Source: Gammaproteobacteria bacterium
GTDB taxonomy: Bacteria; Pseudomonadota; Gammaproteobacteria; HyVt-429
Length of the DNA: 64,000 nt
Direction of reading: 5' to 3'
NCBI GenBank assembly: GCA_013152415.1
Contig: JAADGI010000015.1
Span: 186,001-250,000 of the forward strand
In this document: positions 26,446 through 34,292 of the stretch, piece by piece
Position numbering within the stretch: position 1 is the stretch's first letter
Layout: every line of letters starts with the position of its first letter
The notes under the pieces: generated by a model
Databases searched by the model: none
Seen by the model: only the letters and a program-made list of their open reading frames with translations
Told to the model about the DNA's origin: nothing
Program-made: the position numbers and the translations under genes

Positions 26446-27243
26446 TTGGCGTTTGATAAACAGGCGGATGCCTTGGCCGCAGATCCAAGTCAACAATATT
26501 TCTCGGCTGGACTGATCGAACCGTCTTTTTTATTAGTCGGTAACTATATTGTCGTGTGGTGGTTGGCCCCCCATATTGATAACGGCATCGTTTCTTTAAT
26601 ATTGACCAGTGCCTTTCTTGCCGTAATCTTGTACACAGTTATTATTAGTCCGGTCTATATTCATAAGCACGACCTTCAAAGTCGAGGTTTGGGCCCCCCC
26701 AGCACCTTCTTTATCCGTACCGACAATCTGATGGAAGGCGCCAAGATTTTTGCAGGCAATGTGTTCATACTATCAATTTTAATCTTACTAGCAGCGTGGT
26801 GGAAGCGGCCAGATGTTTTTTTAAGCCTGGATTGGGGCGCATTATCCTTAAAGTTTCTCATCTATTTCTTTAGTTCGCTTTTACAGAACCTAATTTTTAT
26901 CAGCTATGCTTTTAACATTGTATATTACTCGCTGCCATTAACAGCTCGAATTCCTCACCGGGTACAAACCGTGGTGGTGATCGCCTCCCTATTCAGCCTC
27001 TTCCACCTACCAAACTGGCCTATGATGATTTTAACAATGATCATAGGAACTGTGTTTACCTGGCACTACTATATACACCGAAACCTATTTTTGATGGTTT
27101 GCAGTCAAGCAATTATCGGCACTTTGCTACACCGCGTGCTTGAAATAAACATGCGCATTGGTCCGTTTTATTGGGACACCGACACTTACGTTATACGCAA
27201 AATCGTCCCGGGGATGGCAGAATTAATCGGTAAGTCATTTTAA
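26446..27243 (+). CDS. CPBP-like membrane protein, possibly inactive
   Basis: 265 residues from a TTG; the real start is uncertain. About seven hydrophobic helices. LFSLFHLPNWPMM at residues 180-192 looks like motif 2 (FxxxH) of CPBP/CAAX-protease-like membrane proteins, but the preceding EExxxR motif reads SSLLQNLIF, and motif 3 reads SQAIIGTLLH in place of HxxxN. If the family call is right, the metal-site glutamates are missing and the protein may have lost protease activity. Next to the membrane-anchor relic and the DegT relic. Confidence 0.5.
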   Translation: MAFDKQADALAADPSQQYFSAGLIEPSFLLVGNYIVVWWLAPHIDNGIVSLILTSAFLAVILYTVIISPVYIHKHDLQSRGLGPPSTFFIRTDNLMEGAKIFAGNVFILSILILLAAWWKRPDVFLSLDWGALSLKFLIYFFSSLLQNLIFISYAFNIVYYSLPLTARIPHRVQTVVVIASLFSLFHLPNWPMMILTMIIGTVFTWHYYIHRNLFLMVCSQAIIGTLLHRVLEINMRIGPFYWDTDTYVIRKIVPGMAELIGKSF

Positions 27244-27364
27244 ATAGCACCCAAACAAGGGGACACCGATGCTTTAATGCTTTAGTGGAAAAACGAGATT
27301 GATTCTGTTATTTTATTCAGTGCCAAGACAAAGACGACTACACTTACCGAGGGGATATTATATC

Positions 27365-27444
27365 GCCCGCGACCGGGGCTATGTGGAGACCGTATTCGGG
27401 CGGCGTCTCTATGTCCCGGAGATCAAGGCCAGCAACCAAGCCCG
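27365..27444 (+). pseudogene. polA: polA fragment 1 (codons 781-806)
   Basis: 80 bp aligned without gaps to 20401-20480 of the intact polA, with eight differences. Seven are synonymous third-position changes and one is missense (CAG to CGG). Similarity begins abruptly at GCCCGCGACC and ends at the GCCCG of the QARR motif, 20480. The pattern means the fragment came from a polA that was under selection in a related lineage, not from a dead local copy. Confidence 0.9.
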
Positions 27445-27459
27445 GCTTCGCCGGGCTTG
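27439..27459 (-). terminator. Hairpin after brnA
   Basis: AAGCCCGGC and GCCGGGCTT enclose TTC, a 9-bp stem. It begins inside the last bases of polA fragment 1 and ends where brnA stops, so it can terminate brnTA on the minus strand, although a T-run is lacking on that side. Confidence 0.5.
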
Positions 27460-27660
27460 CTATTTCACCACCTCAATCAACTTGATATCCTGCCTGAGCA
27501 TCTCATTGACGAGCTTGGAAACTTCCACACCTTTTGATTTAGCCCGTTCTTGCAAATAACTCAGCACTTCTTCATCCAGATAAACCGGCAGGTTTAATCT
27601 AGCATTCTCACGGAAGAACTTCCCGCGCTCACCTTTAGAAAAGTCATATTCCTGTTTCAT
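27460..27660 (-). CDS. brnA: BrnA-type antitoxin
   Basis: 66 residues: an N-terminal YDFSKGERGKFFR stretch characteristic of BrnA, a ribbon-helix-helix region (NLPVYLDEEVLSYLQERA) and a DIKLIEVVK tail. BrnA binds and neutralises BrnT ribonuclease and represses the brnTA promoter. The ATG overlaps the brnT reading frame end (ATGA). The gene looks intact, while its toxin is frameshifted, so it is an orphan antitoxin now. Confidence 0.85.
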   Translation of the reverse strand: MKQEYDFSKGERGKFFRENARLNLPVYLDEEVLSYLQERAKSKGVEVSKLVNEMLRQDIKLIEVVK

Positions 27661-27966
27661 GCGTTTGCCTCATATTGCCGTTGTTCATGTTGGGTGGCTG
27701 GTCGTGCGGAAATCATCCGCACATTGGCCGCGTTGGCGCTGATCTCCAGACTAAGTATGGATCACCAATAATAATTTGCTGTTCTCCGCCTGTCCTATTG
27801 TGATCCAGCGTTCCTCAAACTCGCTGCTTTCCTCGTCTGGGATAGAAATCATTAAGGGATCACGAAATACCGTTGCCGCCAGATCAAAACTGACCCCATG
27901 TTTGCGCTGGTTACTGGTGGCCTTGGTTGCATCCCATTCAAAGTGATAATCAAAAGCGGTTGTCAT
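27657..27966 (-). pseudogene. brnT: BrnT-type ribonuclease toxin, frameshifted
   Basis: Starts at 27966 with MTTAFDYHFEWDATKATSNQ and RKHGVSFDLAATVFRD, the BrnT signature, and continues to ENSKLLLVIHT where a TAG stops it at 71 residues. Shifting by one base resumes the family C-terminus: NVRMISARPATQHEQRQYEA to a TGA overlapping brnA. One T inserted or two bases lost at the CATACTTAG site (27750s) explains this. The missing segment holds conserved RNase residues, so toxin is likely dead. Sequencing error is possible. Confidence 0.75.
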
Positions 27967-28163
27967 TTTACGCTATCCAGTCGCCGAGAATCGGTTGGCA
28001 TCGTGCTTGAGGATCAGGCTTTCCAGTACCGCCTTGGCGACCCTCTTCTCTTCCGGTGCGAATCGGGTCAAGGCTTCAAATTTGAAGCAGCAGGTCATCA
28101 TCCGGCCCGTGAATCTGGGGACAGTATACCCATTTACCTCGCCTATAACTAAAGGGGTTGCTC

Positions 28164-28296
28164 ATGGGTTCGCCCAAACAAATCCAGGAGATTCTGTTTG
28201 ATAAACTGGAACTCCCGGTGCTACAAAAAACCCCCAAGGGTGCCCCTGGAGGTGGATATTGCAACCGGCAACAACTGGAATCAGGCCCATCCCTGA
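28164..28296 (+). pseudogene. polA: polA fragment 2 (internal-deletion fusion)
   Basis: From ATGGGTTCGCCC to CCCAAGGGTGCCCC it matches polA 19714 onward (codons [21 protein letters not shown]); after GTGCCCC it matches the last 16 codons of polA ([18 protein letters not shown], stop). GTGCCCC occurs at both places in intact polA (19788 region and 20710 region), in different phases, so about 920 bp were lost by recombination over this 7-bp microhomology, giving a frameshifted join. Most differences from intact polA are synonymous. The stop is TGA, not TAG. Confidence 0.9.
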
Positions 28297-28312
28297 AATT
28301 AGCACCCCGTGA

Positions 28313-28334
28313 GGTCAGAGCCGCAGCTCTGACC
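28313..28334. terminator. Hairpin after polA fragment 2
   Basis: GGTCAGAGC and GCTCTGACC form a perfect 9-bp stem with loop CGCA. It lies 17 bp after the fragment's stop codon. The T-run is weak. It might be a former transcription terminator of the donor polA, or of the opposing gene at 28445. Confidence 0.45.
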
Positions 28335-28444
28335 CTGACAACCCTAGCTAAACAAAAGACAAGACCTAACCCTATTTTTTCCCCGATGAAAATACGACAA
28401 CTATTCCAGCTACGAACAATAAGTTAGCAGCTTTTTCTGGAAAT

Positions 28445-28717
28445 CTAGTTCGTCCTATCATCATTTTTGGTATCGGAAGTTTTGGTATCGTCAGCATCCG
28501 CATCTTTCTTCATGGCGTCAGTGCATTTTTTGCGATTTTTATCACAATTAATACCGTTGCTTTGAGCGCCGGCCGGAAAATACCAACCTACACCATCAAC
28601 GACGGTATACGCGCCATTGCCTTCTGTAGTAACAATTTCTACTGGGTGTTTCGTAGCTAAAACACCCATCGCTGAAAGACTTAACATCACGAACAAATAG
28701 CATTTGGCTCGCATCAT
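28445..28717 (-). CDS. Small exported protein of unknown function
   Basis: 90 residues from the ATG at 28717, with AAGGAG seven bases upstream; a longer frame to 28762 lacks a site. Signal peptide (CYLFVMLSLSAMGVLA), then a short domain ending NCDKNRKKCTDAMKK and a charged, probably disordered tail DADADDTKTSDTKNDD. Two cysteines may pair. Belongs to a set of small exported proteins in this inserted region, without close similarity to the others. Confidence 0.65.
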   Translation of the reverse strand: MMRAKCYLFVMLSLSAMGVLATKHPVEIVTTEGNGAYTVVDGVGWYFPAGAQSNGINCDKNRKKCTDAMKKDADADDTKTSDTKNDDRTN

Positions 28718-28875
28718 TTTATTTCTCCTTAATTTCAATTTATGAGCTTTGCTCGATATCAACCGCTACTCGGTTATACTGCACCGGTTGACGCTCAGCT
28801 TAGCATGGCCCACATGAACAAGGACTGAACGGATTTGAACTTGTCCAATATGTTGAAACTCTTGACACACTCTAT

Positions 28876-30417
28876 TCACTTACCGGTTCTCAAAGACAGC
28901 GGTCTGCTCTCACCAATGACGCTACCCTTACTGTCCACCGCCAATACTCTCATGTAGACGGTGCCGGTTTTCAGGTAATCACCCACCACATCACTGAGCT
29001 GTGCGCTTTGCTTGCTGCCATCGACTACCATACCGGACACCGGTGCCTGATCGCCCGGTGGCGAAGCAAAGAATTCAATATGATAGGTCTTGGCACCTTT
29101 GATACGCTGCCATTCAAAACGGGTATCCAGCGCCAAGGTGGCGCCCGTAACAGGGGATATCACTGTCATACTTTTAGGTGGTCCTGCCGGCTGCTCAGTG
29201 GGGGTAATGTAATAACGCAACTCCGGCATCTCTTTGCCTATAAAGGGCTTGCTGATACGCAGGCGCACAATATACAAACCAGGCATGCGGGTAGGTAGTG
29301 CCGGGCTCAGGATATCCGTCTGATCGGGACCACTTAGGTAGTCCCGCACCAAGCGCAAGGTACGGAAGACCGGTCGGCCAGCGGTACTCGTAGGCAGCGC
29401 AACTTCCCAGCGCGCCTCAAGTAAACCACGGCCAGCATACGTGACTTCCGCCAGCGCCTTTATCGTTGCACCCTTGTCGGCTACCTCTTGCACCGAGCCG
29501 TCTTCAAATTGCAGCCCAACACGACCCAGCGAAAATGAGGCTGCAGCACCGGAGGTGATTTTGAATACCTTGATGCCCTCAACTGTGGTCACACCATCGC
29601 TAAAAATACGTGTGTAGAATATCTCATCCACACCCGCCGCCTGAGCCGCAAAAATTACGCTGGTGGGTATCGGCACTCTCTCGGAAATACTCAGGGTATT
29701 ACCACTGAATCTTCCTGTAACACCCCTCGACACACCACCTAGAGGCAAACCACCAGGTGTGGTAAACGTACCGCCGGGTGACACCACCGTGCACCCCACC
29801 TCCTTATCACACGTCGGTCCCGAAGTGCTTGTATTCAAAACCCAGCGCACACTTGCCCGCTGGGCACGTTGGCCGGAGATGGGTATGGTTCTACCGGAAC
29901 GACCATCCTTACCACCACCATTGTCAATCACAAGATCACCGCCCGAGCCGCCGCCCGAGCTACCACCGTTGCTGCCCGAGACACCCCCCGAAGACACAAA
30001 TCGGATATTGACCGTAGCCGACTTGTTACCACCACCCTCAGAATCATTAAATATTCGAGTATATCGAACACCCGAATAACCACTGGCAACCGCAGATGCA
30101 ACGGGTATGGTAACGGTCTCGGAGAATTTACACAGGCTACTGGATGGGCAGTTCACCTTTTTAGAGAAACTCTTGGTAATCACCTTAATGACCGCACCAC
30201 CGGGTGAGCGTATGACCGCCTTCTTGGAACCAACGATGGCACCGGTAGCGTTGTTAACGACCCCCCATCTTATGGACACACTCTTGCTGCTGGCAGAATC
30301 CGATACACTGATGAATGATGGCGATACCACTACCCCGGTGACTGCGGCCCAAACACCTTGTACATGCAAGGCAAGCAGCGCAACGCTGAATGTACTTACA
30401 ATCACTTTATTATTCAT
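28876..30417 (-). CDS. Large exported protein with duplicated domain
   Basis: 513 residues with signal peptide (cleavage near VWAAV, residue 25). Two related domains are visible: residues ~26-145 and ~178-300, both with an ETVTIPV/ERVPIPT strand and then VRYTRIFNDS/IFYTRIFSDG. Between them runs a Gly/Ser linker (NGGSSGGGSGG). A third part (300-410) and a C-terminal fibronectin-like segment (ATLALDTRFEWQRIKGAKTY) follow. The whole looks like an extracellular beta-sandwich protein. It starts nine bases after the outer-membrane barrel gene stop, with AAGGAGAAATT before the ATG, so the two form an operon. Possibly a partner displayed by the barrel. Confidence 0.75.
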   Translation of the reverse strand: MNNKVIVSTFSVALLALHVQGVWAAVTGVVVSPSFISVSDSASSKSVSIRWGVVNNATGAIVGSKKAVIRSPGGAVIKVITKSFSKKVNCPSSSLCKFSETVTIPVASAVASGYSGVRYTRIFNDSEGGGNKSATVNIRFVSSGGVSGSNGGSSGGGSGGDLVIDNGGGKDGRSGRTIPISGQRAQRASVRWVLNTSTSGPTCDKEVGCTVVSPGGTFTTPGGLPLGGVSRGVTGRFSGNTLSISERVPIPTSVIFAAQAAGVDEIFYTRIFSDGVTTVEGIKVFKITSGAAASFSLGRVGLQFEDGSVQEVADKGATIKALAEVTYAGRGLLEARWEVALPTSTAGRPVFRTLRLVRDYLSGPDQTDILSPALPTRMPGLYIVRLRISKPFIGKEMPELRYYITPTEQPAGPPKSMTVISPVTGATLALDTRFEWQRIKGAKTYHIEFFASPPGDQAPVSGMVVDGSKQSAQLSDVVGDYLKTGTVYMRVLAVDSKGSVIGESRPLSLRTGK

Positions 30418-30426
30418 AATTTCTCC

Positions 30427-32502
30427 TTAGTTCCCCACCGGGAATCGATAGGGCCAGCTTAAGGTGGCACCGACAAAGACCTGATTCTGGTTCAAATCGG
30501 CGTCGTCGAAGACCTTGTCATTGAAGCTTTGGTGAGACACTTGCAACCAAAATGACAGGCCCGGCTTATTACTACGCGCCGGTATGGCCTGCCAATTCAG
30601 ATTGGCGCTCAATATATTGTCCCGAGTACTTTCGGAATTATCCAACAAGCGGGTGTCGCTGATTTCATAATCCAGATTGAGGTCTAACCGACTCGGAATA
30701 AGCTCTATATCACCCGTCAGCCCAACGATCACCGTACTGCTGTCCGGCTCACCTGTTGTCGAAATCAGGTTGTATTGGGCTCGACTACTGAGGCTAAACC
30801 GGTCACTGATGGAGACGTCCGCCTCCAGCTCAAACAACTGGTTTTTGGTGTCCGGATTAAAATCGGAAAAGTCATCTAACCAACCAACCTTATAACGAAC
30901 CAGACCATTCCAACGCGAATGATTAAAGCGGGCGAAAACGGATATGTCCTGGATACGATTGTCTATATCGAGACCACCGGGGTTAGGCTGATTGACGGTC
31001 TCCTCTTTGGTGCGCCGAAGCTCTACATTGTAGGTGGGCTGGCCATACCAGGGTTCTTTGTCCATATCGCCTGTGGACACCTTTGGTTTATAGCGAGTAG
31101 CAAGCTTGTACACATCTTTGCGCCGGGTGGGCAGGCTCTTGGTTCCATCCACATTGTCCTCTTCACTAGCCAAATAAAGACTGGTGGTGAGGCCCACCCA
31201 TTGGGCCTTAGCAACAAAAGCCACCAACTCCCGGTCAACAGCAAGTGCAGCGTTGGCGGGACTCTCAAATTGATCACCCACTTTCAAATACTGCAATCCA
31301 AGAGATGTCTTCACCGGACTGCCGGCGATGCGATATTCGGTCTTCGGTCGATAACGCACCAGCAGATTAACGGCATCATCATTAGTGTCAGCCAACCCAT
31401 TCGTTGCATTTTGCCGCGCACGAGCATACTCACCCGCAATATAGAGCCGTTTGTCCATCACCGTGCTGCGAGCCGCAACACTCCAAGCATTGGTGTCCGT
31501 CTTCAGTCCACCACTGATGGTGGCAAAATCATCGCTGTTGGCGGTTTTACCAGAAAGATAAGTGGTGGTTAGCGACAATTTCTCGGGCGTACCAATAAAA
31601 GGTTGAAAAGTAATGCCGCCGCCGAGGGTGCGATTCTCCGGATCACTAAACCCCAGCCCCTCGGACAGCCCAACGACACGGCCAGTACGCATGGCGAATA
31701 CATCCGCCATAAGGCGCTTGTCCTTACTCTTAAACCGTGATGATATACCGCGACGACGAAAACGTTTGATTAACAAACCTTCCGGTTCCAGCCTGTGGTC
31801 ACCTATATTAAAACCTAGGTTTTGGTAATTACCTTGAACCTGAAATTTACCGATATCAAATTCCCTTCGACCTGCAGGGGTCAACTCAGGCAGACTGTTG
31901 TATATGAAGTTGGCCTTGGCCTTCACCTGCCAATCCTTACCAGATACCCTGCCTTTGGTCTTGATAGCACCATCGGCCTGGGCTCGATGTTCTGGTAAAT
32001 CGTTTTCATCGTAACCACGGTCACTTGCACGCTGCTTGATATTGAGGGTGGCCTTGCTGGAAAACATCATCTCCCGCACGGCATCGGACTGCCTCACCTC
32101 AAATGGCCAGCTACCCCGCTCCAGGGTCTTAGCGCCAACCTTCTCCAGCAGAGCTATCATATGCTGACCGTATTTGAGGGGCCTGCCCGGTTCCAGTATC
32201 AGTTGCCTGCCTTCGATACGCATCACCTGGGTCATATCGACCTTGTCCAACACCAACCGCAGTTGACCGATTTTGCTAGCATCGAAGTCATCCGGCAGAA
32301 AAATCCGTAACGGGTCTCGCGGCTGACGTACGGAATCGACTTCTGGCGCGAATTGCGCCTGCCATTGGCCGCTATCGCCATAGACCGCCGGAGCGGTGAG
32401 TAGCCCCGCAGATACCAATGCAACGCACACCGTTCGCAAGGAAAACCCTTGATTGGCAGAAAATATTTGTACAATCGTTTCACTAACCCGTTTCTTTTTC
32501 AT
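30427..32502 (-). CDS. Predicted outer-membrane beta-barrel protein
   Basis: 691 residues. Signal segment (TVCVALVSAGLLTAPAVYG) after a basic N-terminal extension of some 24 residues. Residues 50-160 form a soluble domain (LRIFLPDDFDASKIGQLRLV). From residue 170 to the end there are about 24 alternating amphipathic strands with aromatic girdles (DKRLYIAGEYARARQNA, NGLVRYKVGWLDDFSDF, RFSLSSRAQYNLIST), and the last strand (NQVFVGATLSWPYRF) ends close to the C-terminus. This is typical of a large porin-like barrel. No TonB plug domain. First gene of an operon with the duplicated-domain exported protein. Family unknown to me. Confidence 0.75.
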   Translation of the reverse strand: MKKKRVSETIVQIFSANQGFSLRTVCVALVSAGLLTAPAVYGDSGQWQAQFAPEVDSVRQPRDPLRIFLPDDFDASKIGQLRLVLDKVDMTQVMRIEGRQLILEPGRPLKYGQHMIALLEKVGAKTLERGSWPFEVRQSDAVREMMFSSKATLNIKQRASDRGYDENDLPEHRAQADGAIKTKGRVSGKDWQVKAKANFIYNSLPELTPAGRREFDIGKFQVQGNYQNLGFNIGDHRLEPEGLLIKRFRRRGISSRFKSKDKRLMADVFAMRTGRVVGLSEGLGFSDPENRTLGGGITFQPFIGTPEKLSLTTTYLSGKTANSDDFATISGGLKTDTNAWSVAARSTVMDKRLYIAGEYARARQNATNGLADTNDDAVNLLVRYRPKTEYRIAGSPVKTSLGLQYLKVGDQFESPANAALAVDRELVAFVAKAQWVGLTTSLYLASEEDNVDGTKSLPTRRKDVYKLATRYKPKVSTGDMDKEPWYGQPTYNVELRRTKEETVNQPNPGGLDIDNRIQDISVFARFNHSRWNGLVRYKVGWLDDFSDFNPDTKNQLFELEADVSISDRFSLSSRAQYNLISTTGEPDSSTVIVGLTGDIELIPSRLDLNLDYEISDTRLLDNSESTRDNILSANLNWQAIPARSNKPGLSFWLQVSHQSFNDKVFDDADLNQNQVFVGATLSWPYRFPVGN

Positions 32503-32576
32503 TCCTCAGAGGCTCCCTAAAAAATCATAGGCAAAAGACGCTAACGCACTAAAATAATTTGAGCTCGTGCAGGCCA

Positions 32577-32592
32577 AACTAACGTTAGTTTC
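32577..32592. promoter_or_regulatory. 16-bp palindrome upstream of barrel gene
   Basis: AAACTAACGTTAGTTT is a perfect 16-bp palindrome 75 bp upstream of the barrel gene's start codon. It is positioned like an operator near a promoter. No known regulator consensus is claimed. Confidence 0.45.
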
Positions 32593-32686
32593 AAGCAGTT
32601 ATAAATATAATTATATGCTGGCGTTATTATGTATTGCAGCCGTCCAACTGGATTTCTTTCACCGGCAACTATTTTACACGTACACA

Positions 32687-32702
32687 CTGAACCGCAACTG
32701 AA
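32687..32702. promoter_or_regulatory. Direct-repeat element, copy 1 (CTGAA, 11-bp period)
   Basis: CTGAACCGCAACTGAA carries CTGAA twice with an 11-bp period, the form in which OmpR/PhoP/PmrA-type response regulators bind (two head-to-tail monomers on one DNA face). An almost identical element is at 33853-33868. It lies 185 bp upstream of the barrel operon start. A link with the regulator gene at 34293 is inferred. Confidence 0.5.
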
Positions 32703-33063
32703 TAGAGTCTTCACGGAAATTGAATTATACAGCTTGTAGAAGCAGTTTACCTTTTTCGTCACCCTTAACCCTGCGCTGTTTATGTAATAGGTTTTTGGCA
32801 CCAACACCCACTCGACTGCTGACCTTACATCAAATGCACTGCAACATAGTGGGAAATTATAATCGGTGGTGACATACAAACAATTTACAGCCTGCAATAT
32901 CTTTAGCCTTACAGAAACTTCCATATTTCATAGAGCCTTTAACTCATTCACCATTAGGATGGCCTCGTAAGGAAGGCCCCGTACAATTTCACCGGAAGGG
33001 CACAAATGAGAATACAGAGGGGCAGAGGCTGATAGCAGCCCCTCTGCATCCCTTATAGATTTA

Positions 33064-33321
33064 TTAACACCGCACCCCAGAGTTGGGATCATCGCACGGT
33101 CCACTGCCATCGGACTTGAATTCTGCTGCGTCCTTATTCAGTATTTTTGCCTTCTTTTTAGCTTCCTTTTTAGATCCCGCGCGAACTGTTTTGTCACCAT
33201 TGGTGACAACCCAACCCACCATCGGCACCTCTTTTACGACCCACTCTGCCATCACCTGGGGGGCAACAAACACCATCACTAATGCAGCAAAAAGCACACT
33301 ATGGATAATTTTTCGCATCAT
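33064..33321 (-). CDS. Small exported protein with C-terminal CDDPxSGVxC motif (A)
   Basis: 85 residues from ATG 33321 with GAGGAG six bases upstream. Signal peptide (cleavage near VMAEW, residue 26), then a short core VKEVPMVGWVVTNGDKTVRA, a lysine-rich helix (KKEAKKKAKILNKDAAEF) and the end GPCDDPNSGVRC. The same plan and tail occur in the adjacent gene at 33373 (GLCDDPRSGVVC), so the two are paralogues. The two end cysteines may pair with each other or serve as a recognition or attachment tail. Confidence 0.7.
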   Translation of the reverse strand: MMRKIIHSVLFAALVMVFVAPQVMAEWVVKEVPMVGWVVTNGDKTVRAGSKKEAKKKAKILNKDAAEFKSDGSGPCDDPNSGVRC

Positions 33322-33372
33322 CAATTTCTCCTCGATATGACTATAGATATGGATAAATCCGGCATGGGCTCA

Positions 33373-33717
33373 TCAACAAACAACGCCGGATCGGGGATCA
33401 TCACAGAGCCCATCCGGGTCGGCCTTAACCCCCTTTGACTCCAATTTGTTGAATTTCTTGGCCGCCTTCTCCGCTTTCTTATAAGTTTTAAAATAAATTT
33501 TGTCCCCGGGATTCCGGCCATTCCTGATATAAGGCCCACCCGAATCGCTGCCCGCACTCCATATCGCCATCTGGATGACGGAAGTCTCTTTTGGTGCCGG
33601 CTGCGTCATTGCTTGTTGCCAATCAATTTGATTTACAGTCATACTCGACATCGCAGGTAAGGCGGCAAACATCAAGCCAGCCACCAAAAGTAGGGTCGTA
33701 CAATTTGCTCGTTTCAT
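33373..33717 (-). CDS. Small exported protein with C-terminal CDDPxSGVxC motif (B)
   Basis: 114 residues. Signal peptide MKRANCTTLLLVAGLMFAAL, a central stretch SGGPYIRNGRNPGDKIYFKT, a lysine-rich helix (YKKAEKAAKKFNKLESKG) and the end DGLCDDPRSGVVC. Clearly related to the 33064 protein in the helix and tail. Upstream region is shared with the divergent PepSY gene and holds a CRP-like site and a regulator-type direct repeat. Confidence 0.7.
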   Translation of the reverse strand: MKRANCTTLLLVAGLMFAALPAMSSMTVNQIDWQQAMTQPAPKETSVIQMAIWSAGSDSGGPYIRNGRNPGDKIYFKTYKKAEKAAKKFNKLESKGVKADPDGLCDDPRSGVVC

Positions 33718-33852
33718 TATCTGTCTCCTTATTCTCCACTGAAAATATCGGCAATCAATACGATAACGATCAGCCGCAGACCTTCCTTAGCGGTAACTGT
33801 GTCTCCTTAGCAACCATAATACGGCTGTGCGCATCATCATGCCCCAAACAAG

Positions 33853-33868
33853 CTGAACCGCAGCTGAA
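33853..33868. promoter_or_regulatory. Direct-repeat element, copy 2 (CTGAA, 11-bp period)
   Basis: CTGAACCGCAGCTGAA differs from copy 1 (32687-32702) at a single base. It stands in the divergent region between the small exported gene (33717) and the PepSY/response regulator operon (33952). An operator of the local OmpR-family regulator, including autoregulation, is the natural hypothesis. Confidence 0.5.
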
Positions 33869-33894
33869 CAATGGTTAGCCTGTTCTTCAACAAA

Positions 33895-33910
33895 TGTGAT
33901 ATACATCACA
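33895..33910. promoter_or_regulatory. CRP/Vfr-like site
   Basis: TGTGATATACATCACA is a perfect TGTGA-N6-TCACA palindrome, the consensus of CRP and Vfr. It lies 42 bp before the PepSY gene's start codon and downstream of the direct-repeat element in the same divergent region. It suggests cAMP control of the regulator operon, provided the host makes a CRP-type protein. Confidence 0.6.
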
Positions 33911-33951
33911 CTATCATTGATTCCTAAATGTCACCTTAAATATATGCCAAA

Positions 33952-34281
33952 ATGCCCGTGAGTCCGACATTCAAGTTGCTGCTAGCGGTCCTGGCCACAC
34001 TGTTTGGTCCACAGCCGGTTTCCGCCTCCATGGAGCCTGTGAGGCACCTGCCACAAAGCACCCATATACCTTTGCTACTGGCTGCCACGGAAACCCTGGG
34101 CGGCGAGGAGTTTACGGCCGAGAACGCAGCTTCGGTGGTACGAAAACGTTCTCGTGGACGGGTATTATCCGTGGAAACCGTTAAGCAGGAAGGACAGCTT
34201 TTTTACGAGGTCAAGGTGTTATTGAAAAGTGGCGAGATTCGCATCTACCATGTCGATACCACCACCGGGGGAATTCAGTAA
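33952..34281 (+). CDS. PepSY-domain exported protein
   Basis: 109 residues: signal peptide (cleavage near VSASME), linker, and a PepSY-like domain (VVRKRSRGRVLSVETVKQEG, YEVKVLLKSGEIRIYHVDTT) from 60 to 109. PepSY proteins often sit next to PhoP/PhoQ-like pairs and may inhibit proteases or sense envelope cues. It is 11 bp before the response regulator gene, so probably the first gene of that operon. ATG at 33952 is the only good start. Confidence 0.85.
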   Translation: MPVSPTFKLLLAVLATLFGPQPVSASMEPVRHLPQSTHIPLLLAATETLGGEEFTAENAASVVRKRSRGRVLSVETVKQEGQLFYEVKVLLKSGEIRIYHVDTTTGGIQ

Positions 34282-34292
34282 GGTTTGCGGCT

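Larger units (their letters stand above)
32503..33063. other. AT-rich regulatory region upstream of barrel operon
   Basis: 560 bp with one frame of 127 codons (32541-32924, minus) that has no ribosome binding site, signal or resemblance, and is not called. The stretch contains the CTGAACCGCAACTGAA element at 32687-32702 and the inverted repeat AAACTAACGTTAGTTT around 32577-32592. It likely carries the promoter of the barrel operon. Confidence 0.4.

Noticed and set aside
29663-30430. Long plus-strand frames opposite the exported protein
   Set aside because: They follow from the Gly/Ser/Pro-rich composition of the real gene on the minus strand.
32541-32924. 127-codon frame on the minus strand
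   Set aside because: No ribosome binding site, signal or domain. It overlaps the regulator-type direct repeat and an AT-rich promoter region.
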